A stretch of 38,745 nt of DNA from Exilispira sp. (GCA_012517545.1 JAAYUW010000005.1:1-38745), one strand, 5' to 3'; positions 1-10,819 are shown, counted from the stretch's first letter. Numbers and translations: made by a program. The notes: a model not told the origin generated them from the letters alone.

Positions 1-2
1 AA

Positions 3-155
3 GCAAGAGAGGCTAATGTTCGATTTGTTGCTTGTCAGATGTCTATGGATATTATGGGTGTTAAAAAGGAAGAACTTATGGATGGAGTTGAAATAGGTGG
101 AGTTGCTACCTATATGGAAGCCGCTTCCTCAAGTTCGTTGAATCTCTTTGTATAA
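3..155 (+). CDS. C-terminal fragment of a CDS truncated by the window edge; possibly a DsrE-like small protein
   Basis: Open frame from base 3: AREANVRFVACQMSMDIMGVKKEELMDGVEIGGVATYMEAASSSSLNLFV*, stop TAA at 153-155. Resembles the C-terminus of DsrE-family proteins. Confidence 0.6.
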   Translation, partial: AREANVRFVACQMSMDIMGVKKEELMDGVEIGGVATYMEAASSSSLNLFV

Positions 156-320
156 GAGTGATTAAAGGTTTAAAATTTGTGTGTTCTTCTATTTATTTTA
201 CAGATTTCTATTATTCTTCAATATTTTTGATTTTTACAAAGCAGATATTCATCTGTAATTGATTTTAAAATTAGATGCAATATAATTATTGAAAATTAAA
301 AAGAGTAAAATAATAAGAAA

Positions 321-2297
321 ATGAAGAAAACAAAACTACTAATATTTTTTCTCTTTATATTATTACCTTTAGTATTCACAGTATCAGCAACTTCTTTGCA
401 GGTGAAGGAAGAACAAATAGTATTGTTCAACTCAGATATTTTAATTTTAGAAAATGGAGAAGTGGAAATCCATGAAACGATAGTTGTTAACTGTTTAAAC
501 CAGGTTATACAGCATGGAATATATCGCGATTTACCACTTTTTGAAAATTCAAAGGAATTCTTTCCAAAAAGTCTGGGACTTAAAGTAACTGATGGTGAAC
601 TTGACGGAGTTTATGCGATAGCTAAAGAGGAGAAAAAGGGTAATAATTTACGAATTTATCTTGGAGATTCACAAAATTTACTGGAAAATGGAACTCATAC
701 TTTTGAACTTACATATACTTATAAATCAATAATAAAATCGGAAGATGATGGTGAATTACTCTATCTTAACATAACTGGCAATGATTGGGCTTTTCCTATC
801 TTGAAATGTACTGCAAAGATTAGTTTTCCAAAAACTCTGCTTCAGAGTCCAGATTTTTCATTTTTAAGAACAGAAGCATATACAGGATATAAAGGTGAGA
901 CCAAACAAAATTATGAAATGACCATACAAAAAAGTGAAACTTACCAGAACTCATTTGTGCTCCTTCTTGAAACAACTGCTCCCATGCAGATAAATGAAGG
1001 TTTAACAGTATATATAAAATGGAAACCCTTCTACTTTTCTAATCAATCAGAAACTCCCAAAAAGAATATCCTTTACTTTTTTAGCAAATTTGGTGAAATA
1101 TGCTCCTCAAACAAACCCGCAGCATTACTTTTTTTAGGATCAATACTTATACTTTTGTACTATCTTATAACCTGGACAATTGTCGGAAAAGATCCCCGAA
1201 AAATGAAATTTCCTCCATCAACAGCTATTCTTGAAAGAATTTCGCCTGCTGCAATTCGATACATATGGAAAATGGGTTTTGATACTCAATGCCTTTCTAC
1301 TGCTATTATAAATATGGCATCGAAAGGATATTGCACAATAAACATCTCAAATGAAGGTGTGGTAGTTGATAAGACAGGAAATGAAGTTAGCTTATCTTTG
1401 GAAGAAGAACAGGTGGCTAAGATTTTATTTCCAGATGATTCTAAATCCTTTTCTTTCTGTAAAAAAAATTACAAAACAGTACAATCATTGATAAGTACTT
1501 TGAAGAAATCACTGTCAGATAATTATAAAAATATCTACTTTGTTACTAACTCAAAGTATTACATAATAGGATTAATAGCTTCAATAGCTCTTTTTATCAT
1601 TTCAATTATTCTGACAGTACCAGGATTTGAGTATGGTTTTATGCTTATATGGCTAACAATCTGGACTATTGGGGTAATGGCTTTACTTTCAGCAACAAAA
1701 GATGCCTGGAAGACAGTTAAATTTCACGGAATAGCAAATGCATTGATCTTAACAGCCTTTAGCACGATCTTTCTTGTTTCAGATATATTCGTGTTTTTCT
1801 TCTTTGTTTCAAAATTGCAATATAAGTCCATGATCTTAAATCTTATTTTGACGTTATTTCTTATCATCATAAACAGCATATACTTTAAACTTTTAAAAAG
1901 GCCAACAAAAGAAGGGATCGGGATTTATGAAGAGATTCAATCACTTCGAAGATTTCTACTTCAGATGCCAGAAGATCTCAAAAATCAGAACAGTGATTTA
2001 AACTTAAAGCTTGAAATAGATAAACTTCTACCCTACGCTTTAGCTCTTGATTTACAGGAAGATTGGTTTTCAGATATCTTCCATCCAGCAGCAAACTCTC
2101 AGACTTATTATTACAGCGATAACCATATCTCCTGGATAAACTCGAGTAAAAATGCAAATTACTCAGAATTAAGAAGCTTTTTTTCGTATCTAGACTCTTC
2201 TATATCCAGTAGCAGCGTAAGTTCATCTTCTTCCCATGGCGGCTCTTCAGGTTCTTCCGGTGGTGGAAGTGGAGGCGGTGGAGGTGGCGGTTGGTAA
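321..2297 (+). CDS. DUF2207-like predicted membrane protein with Gly-rich C-terminus
   Basis: 658 aa; N-terminal signal/TM segment, an extracellular beta domain (EVEIHETIVVNC...GIYRDLP), several later TM segments, and a terminal SSGSSGGGSGGGGGGGW tail, all typical of DUF2207 proteins. Confidence 0.8.
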   Translation: MKKTKLLIFFLFILLPLVFTVSATSLQVKEEQIVLFNSDILILENGEVEIHETIVVNCLNQVIQHGIYRDLPLFENSKEFFPKSLGLKVTDGELDGVYAIAKEEKKGNNLRIYLGDSQNLLENGTHTFELTYTYKSIIKSEDDGELLYLNITGNDWAFPILKCTAKISFPKTLLQSPDFSFLRTEAYTGYKGETKQNYEMTIQKSETYQNSFVLLLETTAPMQINEGLTVYIKWKPFYFSNQSETPKKNILYFFSKFGEICSSNKPAALLFLGSILILLYYLITWTIVGKDPRKMKFPPSTAILERISPAAIRYIWKMGFDTQCLSTAIINMASKGYCTINISNEGVVVDKTGNEVSLSLEEEQVAKILFPDDSKSFSFCKKNYKTVQSLISTLKKSLSDNYKNIYFVTNSKYYIIGLIASIALFIISIILTVPGFEYGFMLIWLTIWTIGVMALLSATKDAWKTVKFHGIANALILTAFSTIFLVSDIFVFFFFVSKLQYKSMILNLILTLFLIIINSIYFKLLKRPTKEGIGIYEEIQSLRRFLLQMPEDLKNQNSDLNLKLEIDKLLPYALALDLQEDWFSDIFHPAANSQTYYYSDNHISWINSSKNANYSELRSFFSYLDSSISSSSVSSSSSHGGSSGSSGGGSGGGGGGGW

Positions 2298-2592
2298 TCC
2301 TTTTTTATTTTACTTTTTAATCAACCAGGGGTTATATAAACTTTATAAAGTTGAATGAAACTTTGATAAATTAAGTAAATAAAAGTTTTTAAAAAAAACT
2401 TTACATCAATAACTCCATACAAGAATATATCTTAAATCTTCGTCTTTATCTTCCTTAACTCTTTTCTTTTTCTAAGAAAAATTAAATAATGATTCTCCCG
2501 GTAAATTTTAGTTTGTTCAAAATTTACTCATAGATGGCTCTCGAAGAGAGTTAAAATTATCATTTTTCCCTATTATTTTCTATTTGTGATTT

Positions 2593-2989
2593 TTACCCTT
2601 TAAAAGTCAGATAAGGCAGCATCAATGTAGCAATAATTGCACTAAAAGACAACCGAAAGCTCCCACCAGAAAAACCCATTTCTTTTAAATATCTCACAAA
2701 AAACCTAAAAGTAATCGAATGAAGAAGGAGCAAATGCATCTTTTATAATTGTGCAAACTATACCTACAATGAATAAAGAAATATTCCTGGCAAATGCGAA
2801 AATGACTGCTGGTATTATATCGAATGCAATGTTAAAAATAAATTGCCATTTTCGATTTATGAAGTCTGAAGTATTTCCAATCAATATCGCAACTATTGAG
2901 TTCACCAGTATTAAGGCACCGAATGTCGTTAAAATCTCAGGAATCGAAATCCTGATGGAGGTATCCAGCAATGGAAGAAAGAGAAGTTA
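2593..2989 (-). pseudogene. Possible decayed multi-TM membrane protein (one frameshift)
   Basis: Minus-strand ORF ...LLDTSIRISIPEILTTFGALILVNSIVAIL...IIKDAFAPSSFDYF* (stop 2705-2707) continues in another frame as ...VRYLKEMGFSGGSFRLSFSAIIATLMLPYLTFKG* (stop 2593-2595). Both pieces are hydrophobic and helix-like; no intact start with an SD was found. Confidence 0.35.
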
Positions 2990-3338
2990 TCATGGCTATT
3001 AAACCAATAAGAATAGAACCTGCTTATGAGAAATATATGCAATTATTAAAGGTAATAATATTTTTATAACTTATAAAAAATCTTCGTTTAGTATATTTGA
3101 GTTATTATGGGGGTCTGGTATAAGAGATGGTTTGATATTCAATAATGAAATTGATTTAAAAGAAGTATTTTTGAAATAAGGATACTTTCCCTGAGTTTTT
3201 ATATCCAATGTTTACTGCAGGATCTATAATCTTCCATGATGTGGATTTTTTCGATAATAAAACATTGCAGATTAGACTGATGATACTTTTACATATCAAT
3301 TAGAACTCAGTACTCCAGGATTTCATTTTTATTTCTAA
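2971..3338 (+). pseudogene. Frame-disrupted small protein gene (about 120 aa if repaired)
   Basis: ATG at 2971 with GGAGG at 2957-2961. Consecutive peptides alternate between two frames: MEEREVIMAIKPIRIEPAYEKYMQLLK / GNNIFITYKKSSFSIFELLWGSGIRDGLIFNNEIDLKEVFLK* / NKDTFPEFLYPMFTAGSIIFHDVDFFDNKTLQI... / TDDTFTYQLELSTPGFHFYF*. Confidence 0.45.
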
Positions 3339-3430
3339 AAATTTAGAATTTTAATTTTTTTATACTCTTCTATTATTTTTCAATTTTCTTTCTTTCGTTT
3401 AACCTAAAAAACAGATCCGGATCCTATCGT

Positions 3431-3520
3431 TCTTTGGACTTTGAGTTGTTGCTCTTGAGTTTCGTGATTTTGTGTTATCAGGTTTATTCACGGACTTTGG
3501 ACTATTGTATTTCGACTCTT
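3431..3520 (+). repeat. Dispersed GACTTT-type intergenic repeat, locus A
   Basis: CTTTGGACTTTGAG...TTATCAGGTTTATTCACGGACTTTGGACTATTGTATTTCGACTC; the second half aligns with locus B. A partial copy, TCTGACTTTAGATTATTGTATCC, lies at 3657-3679. Confidence 0.7.
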
Positions 3521-3542
3521 TTATTTCTTTTGAATTTTCCCA

Positions 3543-3570
3543 TTGACATAATAAAAAAAGAATGTAGATA
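3543..3570 (+). promoter_or_regulatory. Putative sigma70-type promoter upstream of guaB
   Basis: TTGACA (3543-3548), 16-nt spacer, TAGATA (3565-3570); co-directional with guaB. Confidence 0.3.
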
Positions 3571-3731
3571 AAAGCAATATATTTTATTTCTTTATAAACG
3601 ACAATTCTGAAATGAATTCTTCGTTTTTTTCTCTTATCTTTTATTGGTTTGTTTTGTCTGACTTTAGATTATTGTATCCACACAAAAAAACAAAAAGATT
3701 TTTTAAAGTAGTAGATAAGCAGGAGAAATAG

Positions 3732-5198
<1,467 letters not shown>

Positions 5199-5268
5199 AT
5201 TTGTGATATTACTGATATATTATATAATCCTACAATGACAGGAAAATCTGGATTTGTGCTTAAATTAA

Positions 5269-5334
5269 TTTAGACTTTCGACTGTCATATTATCAGGTTT
5301 ATTAGAGGACTTTGGGCCTTCGACTATTGTATAT
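5269..5334 (+). repeat. Dispersed GACTTT-type intergenic repeat, locus B (between guaB and guaA)
   Basis: TTTAGACTTTCGACTGTCATATTATCAGGTTTATTAGAGGACTTTGGGCCTTCGACTATTGTATAT; shares TTATCAGGTTTATT..GGACTTTGG..ACTATTGTAT with locus A. Confidence 0.75.
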
Positions 5335-5387
5335 CTTAATTCAGGAGTGATATTCATAAATTTATTCTATCATAAAGAGGCAAGAGA

Positions 5388-6920
5388 ATGGAAGTAGAAA
5401 AGGTCATAATAATAGATTTTGGAGGACAATACAGCCAACTCATAGCAAGAAAAATAAGAGAATTATCGATATTTTCAGAAATTGTGCCCTATTTTTCCAA
5501 TATTAATAAAATAATCGATGAAAAACCAAAGGCAGTAATATTTTCTGGAGGACCAGCAAGTGTTTATGAAAAAAACAGTCCATCGATTGATGAAAAAATA
5601 TTTTCTTGCGGAATACCAATTCTTGGTATCTGCTATGGTGCCCAGCTTATAGCCAATGCACTTGGTGGCAGGGTTAAAAAGTCCGATTTTCGAGAATATG
5701 GAAAGGTTTCTATAAATATAAAAAATAGATCTACTCTTTTTGAAAATCTCCCCCCATCTTTCAATGTCTGGATGAGTCATACTGACTTTGTCGATAAACT
5801 GCCAGAGGGTTTTTTGGTAACTTCTTCTACCAGTAACTGCCCCATATCTTCCTTTGAAAATAGAAAATTAAATATCTATGCATTACAGTTTCATCCAGAA
5901 GTGTTTCATACAGATTTTGGTTCAGATATTATTGCAAATTTTCTATACAAAATAGCTGACTGTAAAAAAGATTGGATAATCTCCTCATATATCGATGAAC
6001 AGGTTAAGTTCATTAAAGAGACAATAAAAAATGATAGAGCAATCTGTGCTTTGTCGGGAGGAGTCGATTCTTCAGTTGCTGCACGCCTTGCAGCTAAAGC
6101 TATAGGAAAACAACTTATATGCATTTTTGTTGATCACGGCTTATTACGAAAAGGTGAAAAGGAGGAAGTAATCTCTACCTTTTCAAATAATAAAGATATG
6201 CTATTTATACCAGTCGATGCAAGTAAACTCTTTTTAAACAAACTTAAAAATATTACCGAACCTGAAGAAAAGAGAAAAATAATCGGTAAACTTTTTATAG
6301 ACACATTTACAAATGAAGCTAAAAAACTCAAGGGAGTTAAGTATCTTATTCAAGGAACTATCTATCCGGATATTGTTGAAAGTGGAACATTAACAAGTGC
6401 AAAGATAAAAAGTCATCATAATGTTGGTGGACTACCGGATAAACTTGGATTTTCACTTGTTGAGCCTTTAAAACTACTATTTAAAGATGAAGTAAGAATA
6501 GTTGGTAAAGAACTTGGTTTGCCTTCCAGTCTTCTAAACCGCCAGCCATTCCCTGGTCCGGGGCTTGCAATAAGAATAGTTGGTCATATCACAGAAGATA
6601 GACTCGCTATCCTTAGAGAAACAGATTTTATCCTTCGAGATGAAATATCAAAAGCCGGGTTATCTGACGAGATCTGGCAGTACTTCACTGTTCTACCTGG
6701 AATAAAAACAGTTGGTGTCATGGGTGATACTAGAACATACAGTGAACTTGTTGCTATACGAGCTGTTGAAAGTGTCGATGGTATGACGGCAAATTGGTAT
6801 AAAATCCCATACAATGTACTTGAAAAGATCTCTTCACGCATTGTTAATGAAGTAAATGGAGTGAATAGAGTCGTACTTGACGTTACCAGCAAACCGCCAG
6901 CAACGATAGAATGGGAATAA
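5388..6920 (+). CDS. guaA: GMP synthase (glutamine-hydrolysing)
   Basis: 510 aa; [25 protein letters not shown] class I glutamine amidotransferase nucleophile, [14 protein letters not shown]-loop, [15 protein letters not shown], terminal [11 protein letters not shown]. Confidence 0.98.
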   Translation: MEVEKVIIIDFGGQYSQLIARKIRELSIFSEIVPYFSNINKIIDEKPKAVIFSGGPASVYEKNSPSIDEKIFSCGIPILGICYGAQLIANALGGRVKKSDFREYGKVSINIKNRSTLFENLPPSFNVWMSHTDFVDKLPEGFLVTSSTSNCPISSFENRKLNIYALQFHPEVFHTDFGSDIIANFLYKIADCKKDWIISSYIDEQVKFIKETIKNDRAICALSGGVDSSVAARLAAKAIGKQLICIFVDHGLLRKGEKEEVISTFSNNKDMLFIPVDASKLFLNKLKNITEPEEKRKIIGKLFIDTFTNEAKKLKGVKYLIQGTIYPDIVESGTLTSAKIKSHHNVGGLPDKLGFSLVEPLKLLFKDEVRIVGKELGLPSSLLNRQPFPGPGLAIRIVGHITEDRLAILRETDFILRDEISKAGLSDEIWQYFTVLPGIKTVGVMGDTRTYSELVAIRAVESVDGMTANWYKIPYNVLEKISSRIVNEVNGVNRVVLDVTSKPPATIEWE

Positions 6921-7108
6921 TTTAAAAAAAATAGAAAAACGGAAAATTTTTTTAAAAGAGTAAAAAGTTAGACACAACAGTCTCATTTTAAGGCAGGAAT
7001 TATTTGGTTAAAAGGATTTATCACATAAAGCAATACAAAAAATTCTTTATATATATAGAAAAGACAAATCATTTTGCAAAAGTTTACCACAAAAGCATAA
7101 AAAGATAA

Positions 7109-8602
7109 ATGAAAAAAACCAAAACTTTTGAAGAATATTTAAAAAGTGTTTTACCTGAAGAGCAGATAAACCTGTTTTTTGAATCATGTGAAAAGCCCCC
7201 TCTTAAAAGCATAAGATTTTATGAGAGAAGTTCCAATAAGGCTTATGTGGGTTTTAAAGGGGACACATACAGGGTTATAGATACTGTAAAATGGGAGAAA
7301 AAGGGAGCAATCTTAAGTGAGGATAGTAAACCCTCGAGATCTTTAGATTATCTTAAGGGGGATTTTTATATACAGGATATAGGCTCCATGTTCGCCATTT
7401 CACTTCTCAAAAAATATGTAGAAGGCTATTCTGGACAATATTCACGACCATTTAATAGTTTTCAAAGCTTGAATAAAAAAGATAGACAAAAAGATGAAGA
7501 ATCCTATAGCTATATCCTGGATTATGCAGCATCACCAGGGGGAAAAACTACACAGGTTGCCGATGATTTTAAACAGTCTATTGTGGTATCAAATGAAATA
7601 ATAAAGAGTAGAATTCCTGCACTTCTTTGCAATATAAAAAAAAGCAAACTTTTGAATATAATTGTTACAGGTGAAGATTCTTCATTCTTTCATCAGCATG
7701 ATCATTTTTTTGATATTATTGTAGCCGATCTTCCCTGCACAGGTGAAGGACTTATAAGAAAGAAAAAACTCTTGATAAAGAACTGGTCATATTCCACTGT
7801 TTTATTTAACTCAAAAAGACAGAAAAAGATCCTGTATAATATCCATGATCTTTTAAAAGAAGATGGTTTTTTTGTTTATTCAACATGCACTTTTTCCAGG
7901 GAAGAAAATGAAGAAAATGTCGAACTTTTAGAATCTCTTGGTTTCGAACTTTTAGAGAGCAAACGCCTCTGGCCTCATATTGACGCTTGCTCGGGGGCAT
8001 TTACCGCTGTTCTAAAAAATAAAAATAAGAAAAAAAGGATAAGCATTAATATAGAAAGTGATAAAAGTGACTCAAGAGACATTAAAATAGACAGTGATGC
8101 AGGTAACTCAATAAACAACAAAACTAAGATCAACGATATCGCTGAAAATCTGGACTTCACTCAAAACTTCAAACATAACCTCATCTGGCATACTACAGAA
8201 AATTGTTTGAAGTTACTTTCCAGGGAACCTTACTTTGATATCGAGAAGATTGCAAGATCAGGTTACCTTTATCAAAAGGAAGACTTGGTCTTTCTATTTT
8301 CTAAACCTTCCATTCCGAAGTTCCTCTTTGATAGTGCTATTTCGTTTGGCCAACAGATGGCGAGTATTGAAAAGTTCGGATTAATACCAGCTTTTGAATC
8401 AATTGACTATTTTTCTGGTGATTATATGATAACAGTTGATGATGAGCAAATTTGTAAACTGACAAAAGGTGAAGATTTAAAATTGGATGAAAATTTTAAA
8501 TATTATATGGGTAAGTTTCTATCTGTTTTGAAAGATGGCTCGCCACTTTTTCTTGTAAAGGTCAGCCCAAATGGAGTAAAAAATCTTACTCCTGGACTTT
8601 AA
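7109..8602 (+). CDS. RsmB/RsmF (NOL1/NOP2/sun)-family RNA m5C methyltransferase, RsmF-like
   Basis: 497 aa; DYAASPGGKTTQVADD (SAM motif I), VADLPCTGEG (motif IV Cys), YSTCTFSREENEENV (motif VI catalytic Cys), C-terminal VKVSPNGVKNLTPGL. Confidence 0.85.
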   Translation: MKKTKTFEEYLKSVLPEEQINLFFESCEKPPLKSIRFYERSSNKAYVGFKGDTYRVIDTVKWEKKGAILSEDSKPSRSLDYLKGDFYIQDIGSMFAISLLKKYVEGYSGQYSRPFNSFQSLNKKDRQKDEESYSYILDYAASPGGKTTQVADDFKQSIVVSNEIIKSRIPALLCNIKKSKLLNIIVTGEDSSFFHQHDHFFDIIVADLPCTGEGLIRKKKLLIKNWSYSTVLFNSKRQKKILYNIHDLLKEDGFFVYSTCTFSREENEENVELLESLGFELLESKRLWPHIDACSGAFTAVLKNKNKKKRISINIESDKSDSRDIKIDSDAGNSINNKTKINDIAENLDFTQNFKHNLIWHTTENCLKLLSREPYFDIEKIARSGYLYQKEDLVFLFSKPSIPKFLFDSAISFGQQMASIEKFGLIPAFESIDYFSGDYMITVDDEQICKLTKGEDLKLDENFKYYMGKFLSVLKDGSPLFLVKVSPNGVKNLTPGL

Positions 8603-8654
8603 ACTTTTGACTGCAGCATCGTCAAGGTTACTTTCTGACTTTCGACTGTTTAAG
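8590..8654 (+). repeat. Dispersed GACTTT-type repeat, locus C, overlapping the 3' end of the rsmF-like CDS
   Basis: CTCCTGGACTTTAAACTTTTGACTGCAGCATCGTCAAGGTTACTTTCTGACTTTCGACTGTTTAAG; two subunits about 35 nt apart. Confidence 0.7.
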
Positions 8655-8669
8655 GGAGAACTTAAAAAG

Positions 8670-9830
8670 ATGGAAAGCATTTGCGTAAGAAGCCCTGGAA
8701 GGATCAATGTGATAGGTGAGCATGTCGACTATATAGAGACTTTTTCTGTTGCATCTGCTATAGATCTTTATAATGATATAATCCTGATAAAAACCGCTGG
8801 TGACTCGATCAGTCTTTACTCGGACAGGTTTGGTTTAAGTCCTGATATACCTTATAGATCTATCTACTCGAAAAAAGGTGGAATAATAGACTTTCAAAAA
8901 TTCTGGTATGGCTATTTTATTAGCATCTTTAAGGTTCTCAAGGAAGATGGAATAACTATAGATTGTGGACTTGAGGTAAAAATAGTCAGCAATCTACCGG
9001 ATGGAGCCGGTCTATCCTCCTCTGCCTCTATTGAACTTGGTTTTTTGTATGGTCTTAATGAACTTTTTAATCTTAAGCTATCAGACTTAAAAATGACTCA
9101 GATTGCAAAACTTGCTGAAAATAAATATATGAACTCTCCTTGTGGGATTTTAGATCAGTACACGATTATGTTCGGTCGGAAAAACAGCCTTTTATTTCTT
9201 GATTATCAAAGCCTTCGACACCGTTATATCAAGATTCCTGGGGATCTTCAGTTTTATATTATAGATTCAAAGATCAAACATTCTATAGCTCAAACCCCCG
9301 GGGGAAAAGAGAATGGTTATGTTAAAAGAATAGAGCAAAAAAATAGACTTGAACAACTTTTAAAACAAAGATACAAACTCACTTTAAGAGCTGCGGTAAT
9401 GAACTGTATAAACTCTGACTTTACGATCGATCTTCAAAAATATGATATAGATGATCCCACACTCACGAAAAGATTCAGGCATTTCACATCTGAGACTGCC
9501 AGAGTGTTGATGTTTGTCAGTTACCTGGAACAAGGAGACATTAATGAGGCTTTTGCATTATTATTTGAATCTTTTAAATCTTTAAGTGTTGATTATGAGG
9601 TTTCCATACCAGAAATAGACAAAATTGTTGATAAATTTTCAGCCTTACCACAGGTAATAGGTTGCAGGATGATAGGTGGCGGTTTTGGTGGCTCAATACT
9701 TATTGTCTCCCCTGCGAGTACAGGTGATGTTGACCTTTTTAACAGCTACCTCGATAAGTTGAATTCTACCATGGGACTATCAGCGATTCTTTATTCTCTA
9801 AAAACAGCGGATGGTGTCCATTTGATTTAG
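8670..9830 (+). CDS. galK: GHMP-family sugar kinase, galactokinase-like
   Basis: SPGRINVIGEHVDY (galactokinase signature), LPDGAGLSSSASIELGF (GHMP ATP motif), CGILDQYTIMFG, RMIGGGFGGSILI. Start moved from 8607 to ATG 8670 because the extra N-terminal residues are encoded by the repeat. Confidence 0.8.
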   Translation: MESICVRSPGRINVIGEHVDYIETFSVASAIDLYNDIILIKTAGDSISLYSDRFGLSPDIPYRSIYSKKGGIIDFQKFWYGYFISIFKVLKEDGITIDCGLEVKIVSNLPDGAGLSSSASIELGFLYGLNELFNLKLSDLKMTQIAKLAENKYMNSPCGILDQYTIMFGRKNSLLFLDYQSLRHRYIKIPGDLQFYIIDSKIKHSIAQTPGGKENGYVKRIEQKNRLEQLLKQRYKLTLRAAVMNCINSDFTIDLQKYDIDDPTLTKRFRHFTSETARVLMFVSYLEQGDINEAFALLFESFKSLSVDYEVSIPEIDKIVDKFSALPQVIGCRMIGGGFGGSILIVSPASTGDVDLFNSYLDKLNSTMGLSAILYSLKTADGVHLI

Positions 9831-9840
9831 TTCATATTAC

Positions 9841-9924
9841 TTACTTTATTTAACTTACTTTATTTAACTTACTTTATTTAACTTACTTTATTTAACTTAC
9901 TTTATCTGATTTACCTTATCTGTT
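9841..9924 (+). repeat. 14-bp tandem repeat (TTACTTTATTTAAC): four perfect plus two degenerate units
   Basis: 9841-9896 splits into exactly four TTACTTTATTTAAC units, followed by TTACTTTATCTGAT and TTACCTTATCTGTT. Confidence 0.95.
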
Positions 9925-10000
9925 CTTATTTAATTTACTTATTTTATTTTTTTTTTTAATAAACCAGTGGTAAAAAAGAATTTATAAAAAGGGAGACTCA

Positions 10001-10672
10001 ATGGACTTATCCTATTTAAACGTTAAAGAAGAGACAATAAAAGCGAAAAATGAACTTTTAAGTGCATGCAAAACTATCGTTGAAAAAAAACTTGTTTACG
10101 GAACATGGGGAAATATAAGTATAAGAATAGATGATAACCATTTCATAATTACTCCAAGTGCTAAATCCTATGATAAAATACAGATGGATGGAATACCTAT
10201 CATTTCAATAAATCCTTTTAGCTATTTCGGAGATAAACCATCTACAGAGGTACAGCTCCATCTAAATATATATAAAAATAGATCTACAACTGGTGCGATT
10301 ATTCATACTCACTCACTTTATGCATCCTGCTTTGCAGCAACTCATAAAACACTACCAGCAATACTTGATGAGATCGCACAGATCTGTGGGCCCAAAGTTT
10401 TGTGTGCAAAATATGGAAAACCCGGAACAGATGAACTTGTTAGATTTACATTAAAGGCGCTTGAAGATAGAAATGCTGCATTTATGGCTAACCACGGTTC
10501 TATAACCTGTGGGATTAACGTAGATGAAGCTATTCTCGCCTCTGAAATCCTTGAAAAAGGTTGTAAAGTCTATATAAAGTCAAGAGCCATTGGCAGGCCA
10601 AAAAAATTGAATCACAAAGAATCTGCGCAGTTATTTGATTTTTATAGAGATGTTTACAGTAAAAATAAATGA
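10001..10672 (+). CDS. Class II aldolase/adducin family protein (L-fuculose-phosphate aldolase-like)
   Basis: 223 aa; YGTWGNISIRIDDNHFIITPSAKSYDKI, PSTEVQLHLNIYKNR, IIHTHSLYASCFAA metal-binding His pair, MANHGSITCG. AGGGAG SD upstream. Confidence 0.85.
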   Translation: MDLSYLNVKEETIKAKNELLSACKTIVEKKLVYGTWGNISIRIDDNHFIITPSAKSYDKIQMDGIPIISINPFSYFGDKPSTEVQLHLNIYKNRSTTGAIIHTHSLYASCFAATHKTLPAILDEIAQICGPKVLCAKYGKPGTDELVRFTLKALEDRNAAFMANHGSITCGINVDEAILASEILEKGCKVYIKSRAIGRPKKLNHKESAQLFDFYRDVYSKNK

Positions 10673-10707
10673 TAGAGAGAGCATAATTATAAAAATAATA
10701 TTAACAA

Positions 10708-10731
10708 AAAAGCCACCAGAAGGTGGCTTTT
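10708..10731. terminator. Bidirectional intrinsic terminator between aldolase (+) and ppdK (-)
   Basis: AAAAGCCACC AGAA GGTGGCTTTT: perfect 10-bp stem, A-tract on one side and T-tract on the other, between convergent genes. Confidence 0.9.
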
Positions 10732-10819
10732 AGTTTTATTACTCAGTTTTATAAGTAATTTTAATAACGATAATCTACGAAAACTACAAAATCCTATAAA
10801 AATAAAAAGTCATCGAAAG

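Noticed and set aside
2538-2550. CTCTC-GAA-GAGAG hairpin
   Set aside because: Only a 5-bp stem, no T-run immediately after; too weak to call a terminator.
2751-3002. Plus-strand 83-aa ORF
   Set aside because: Antisense to the more protein-like hydrophobic minus-strand frame; no SD or recognisable motif.
5475-6892. Minus-strand ORFs inside guaA
   Set aside because: Antisense shadows of an intact conserved gene.
8607-8669. N-terminal extension of the galK-like ORF as real coding sequence
   Set aside because: Encoded by the dispersed repeat; conserved GHMP sequence begins right after the internal ATG at 8670.
9841-9924. CRISPR array
   Set aside because: Contiguous 14-bp tandem units with no spacers and no cas genes.
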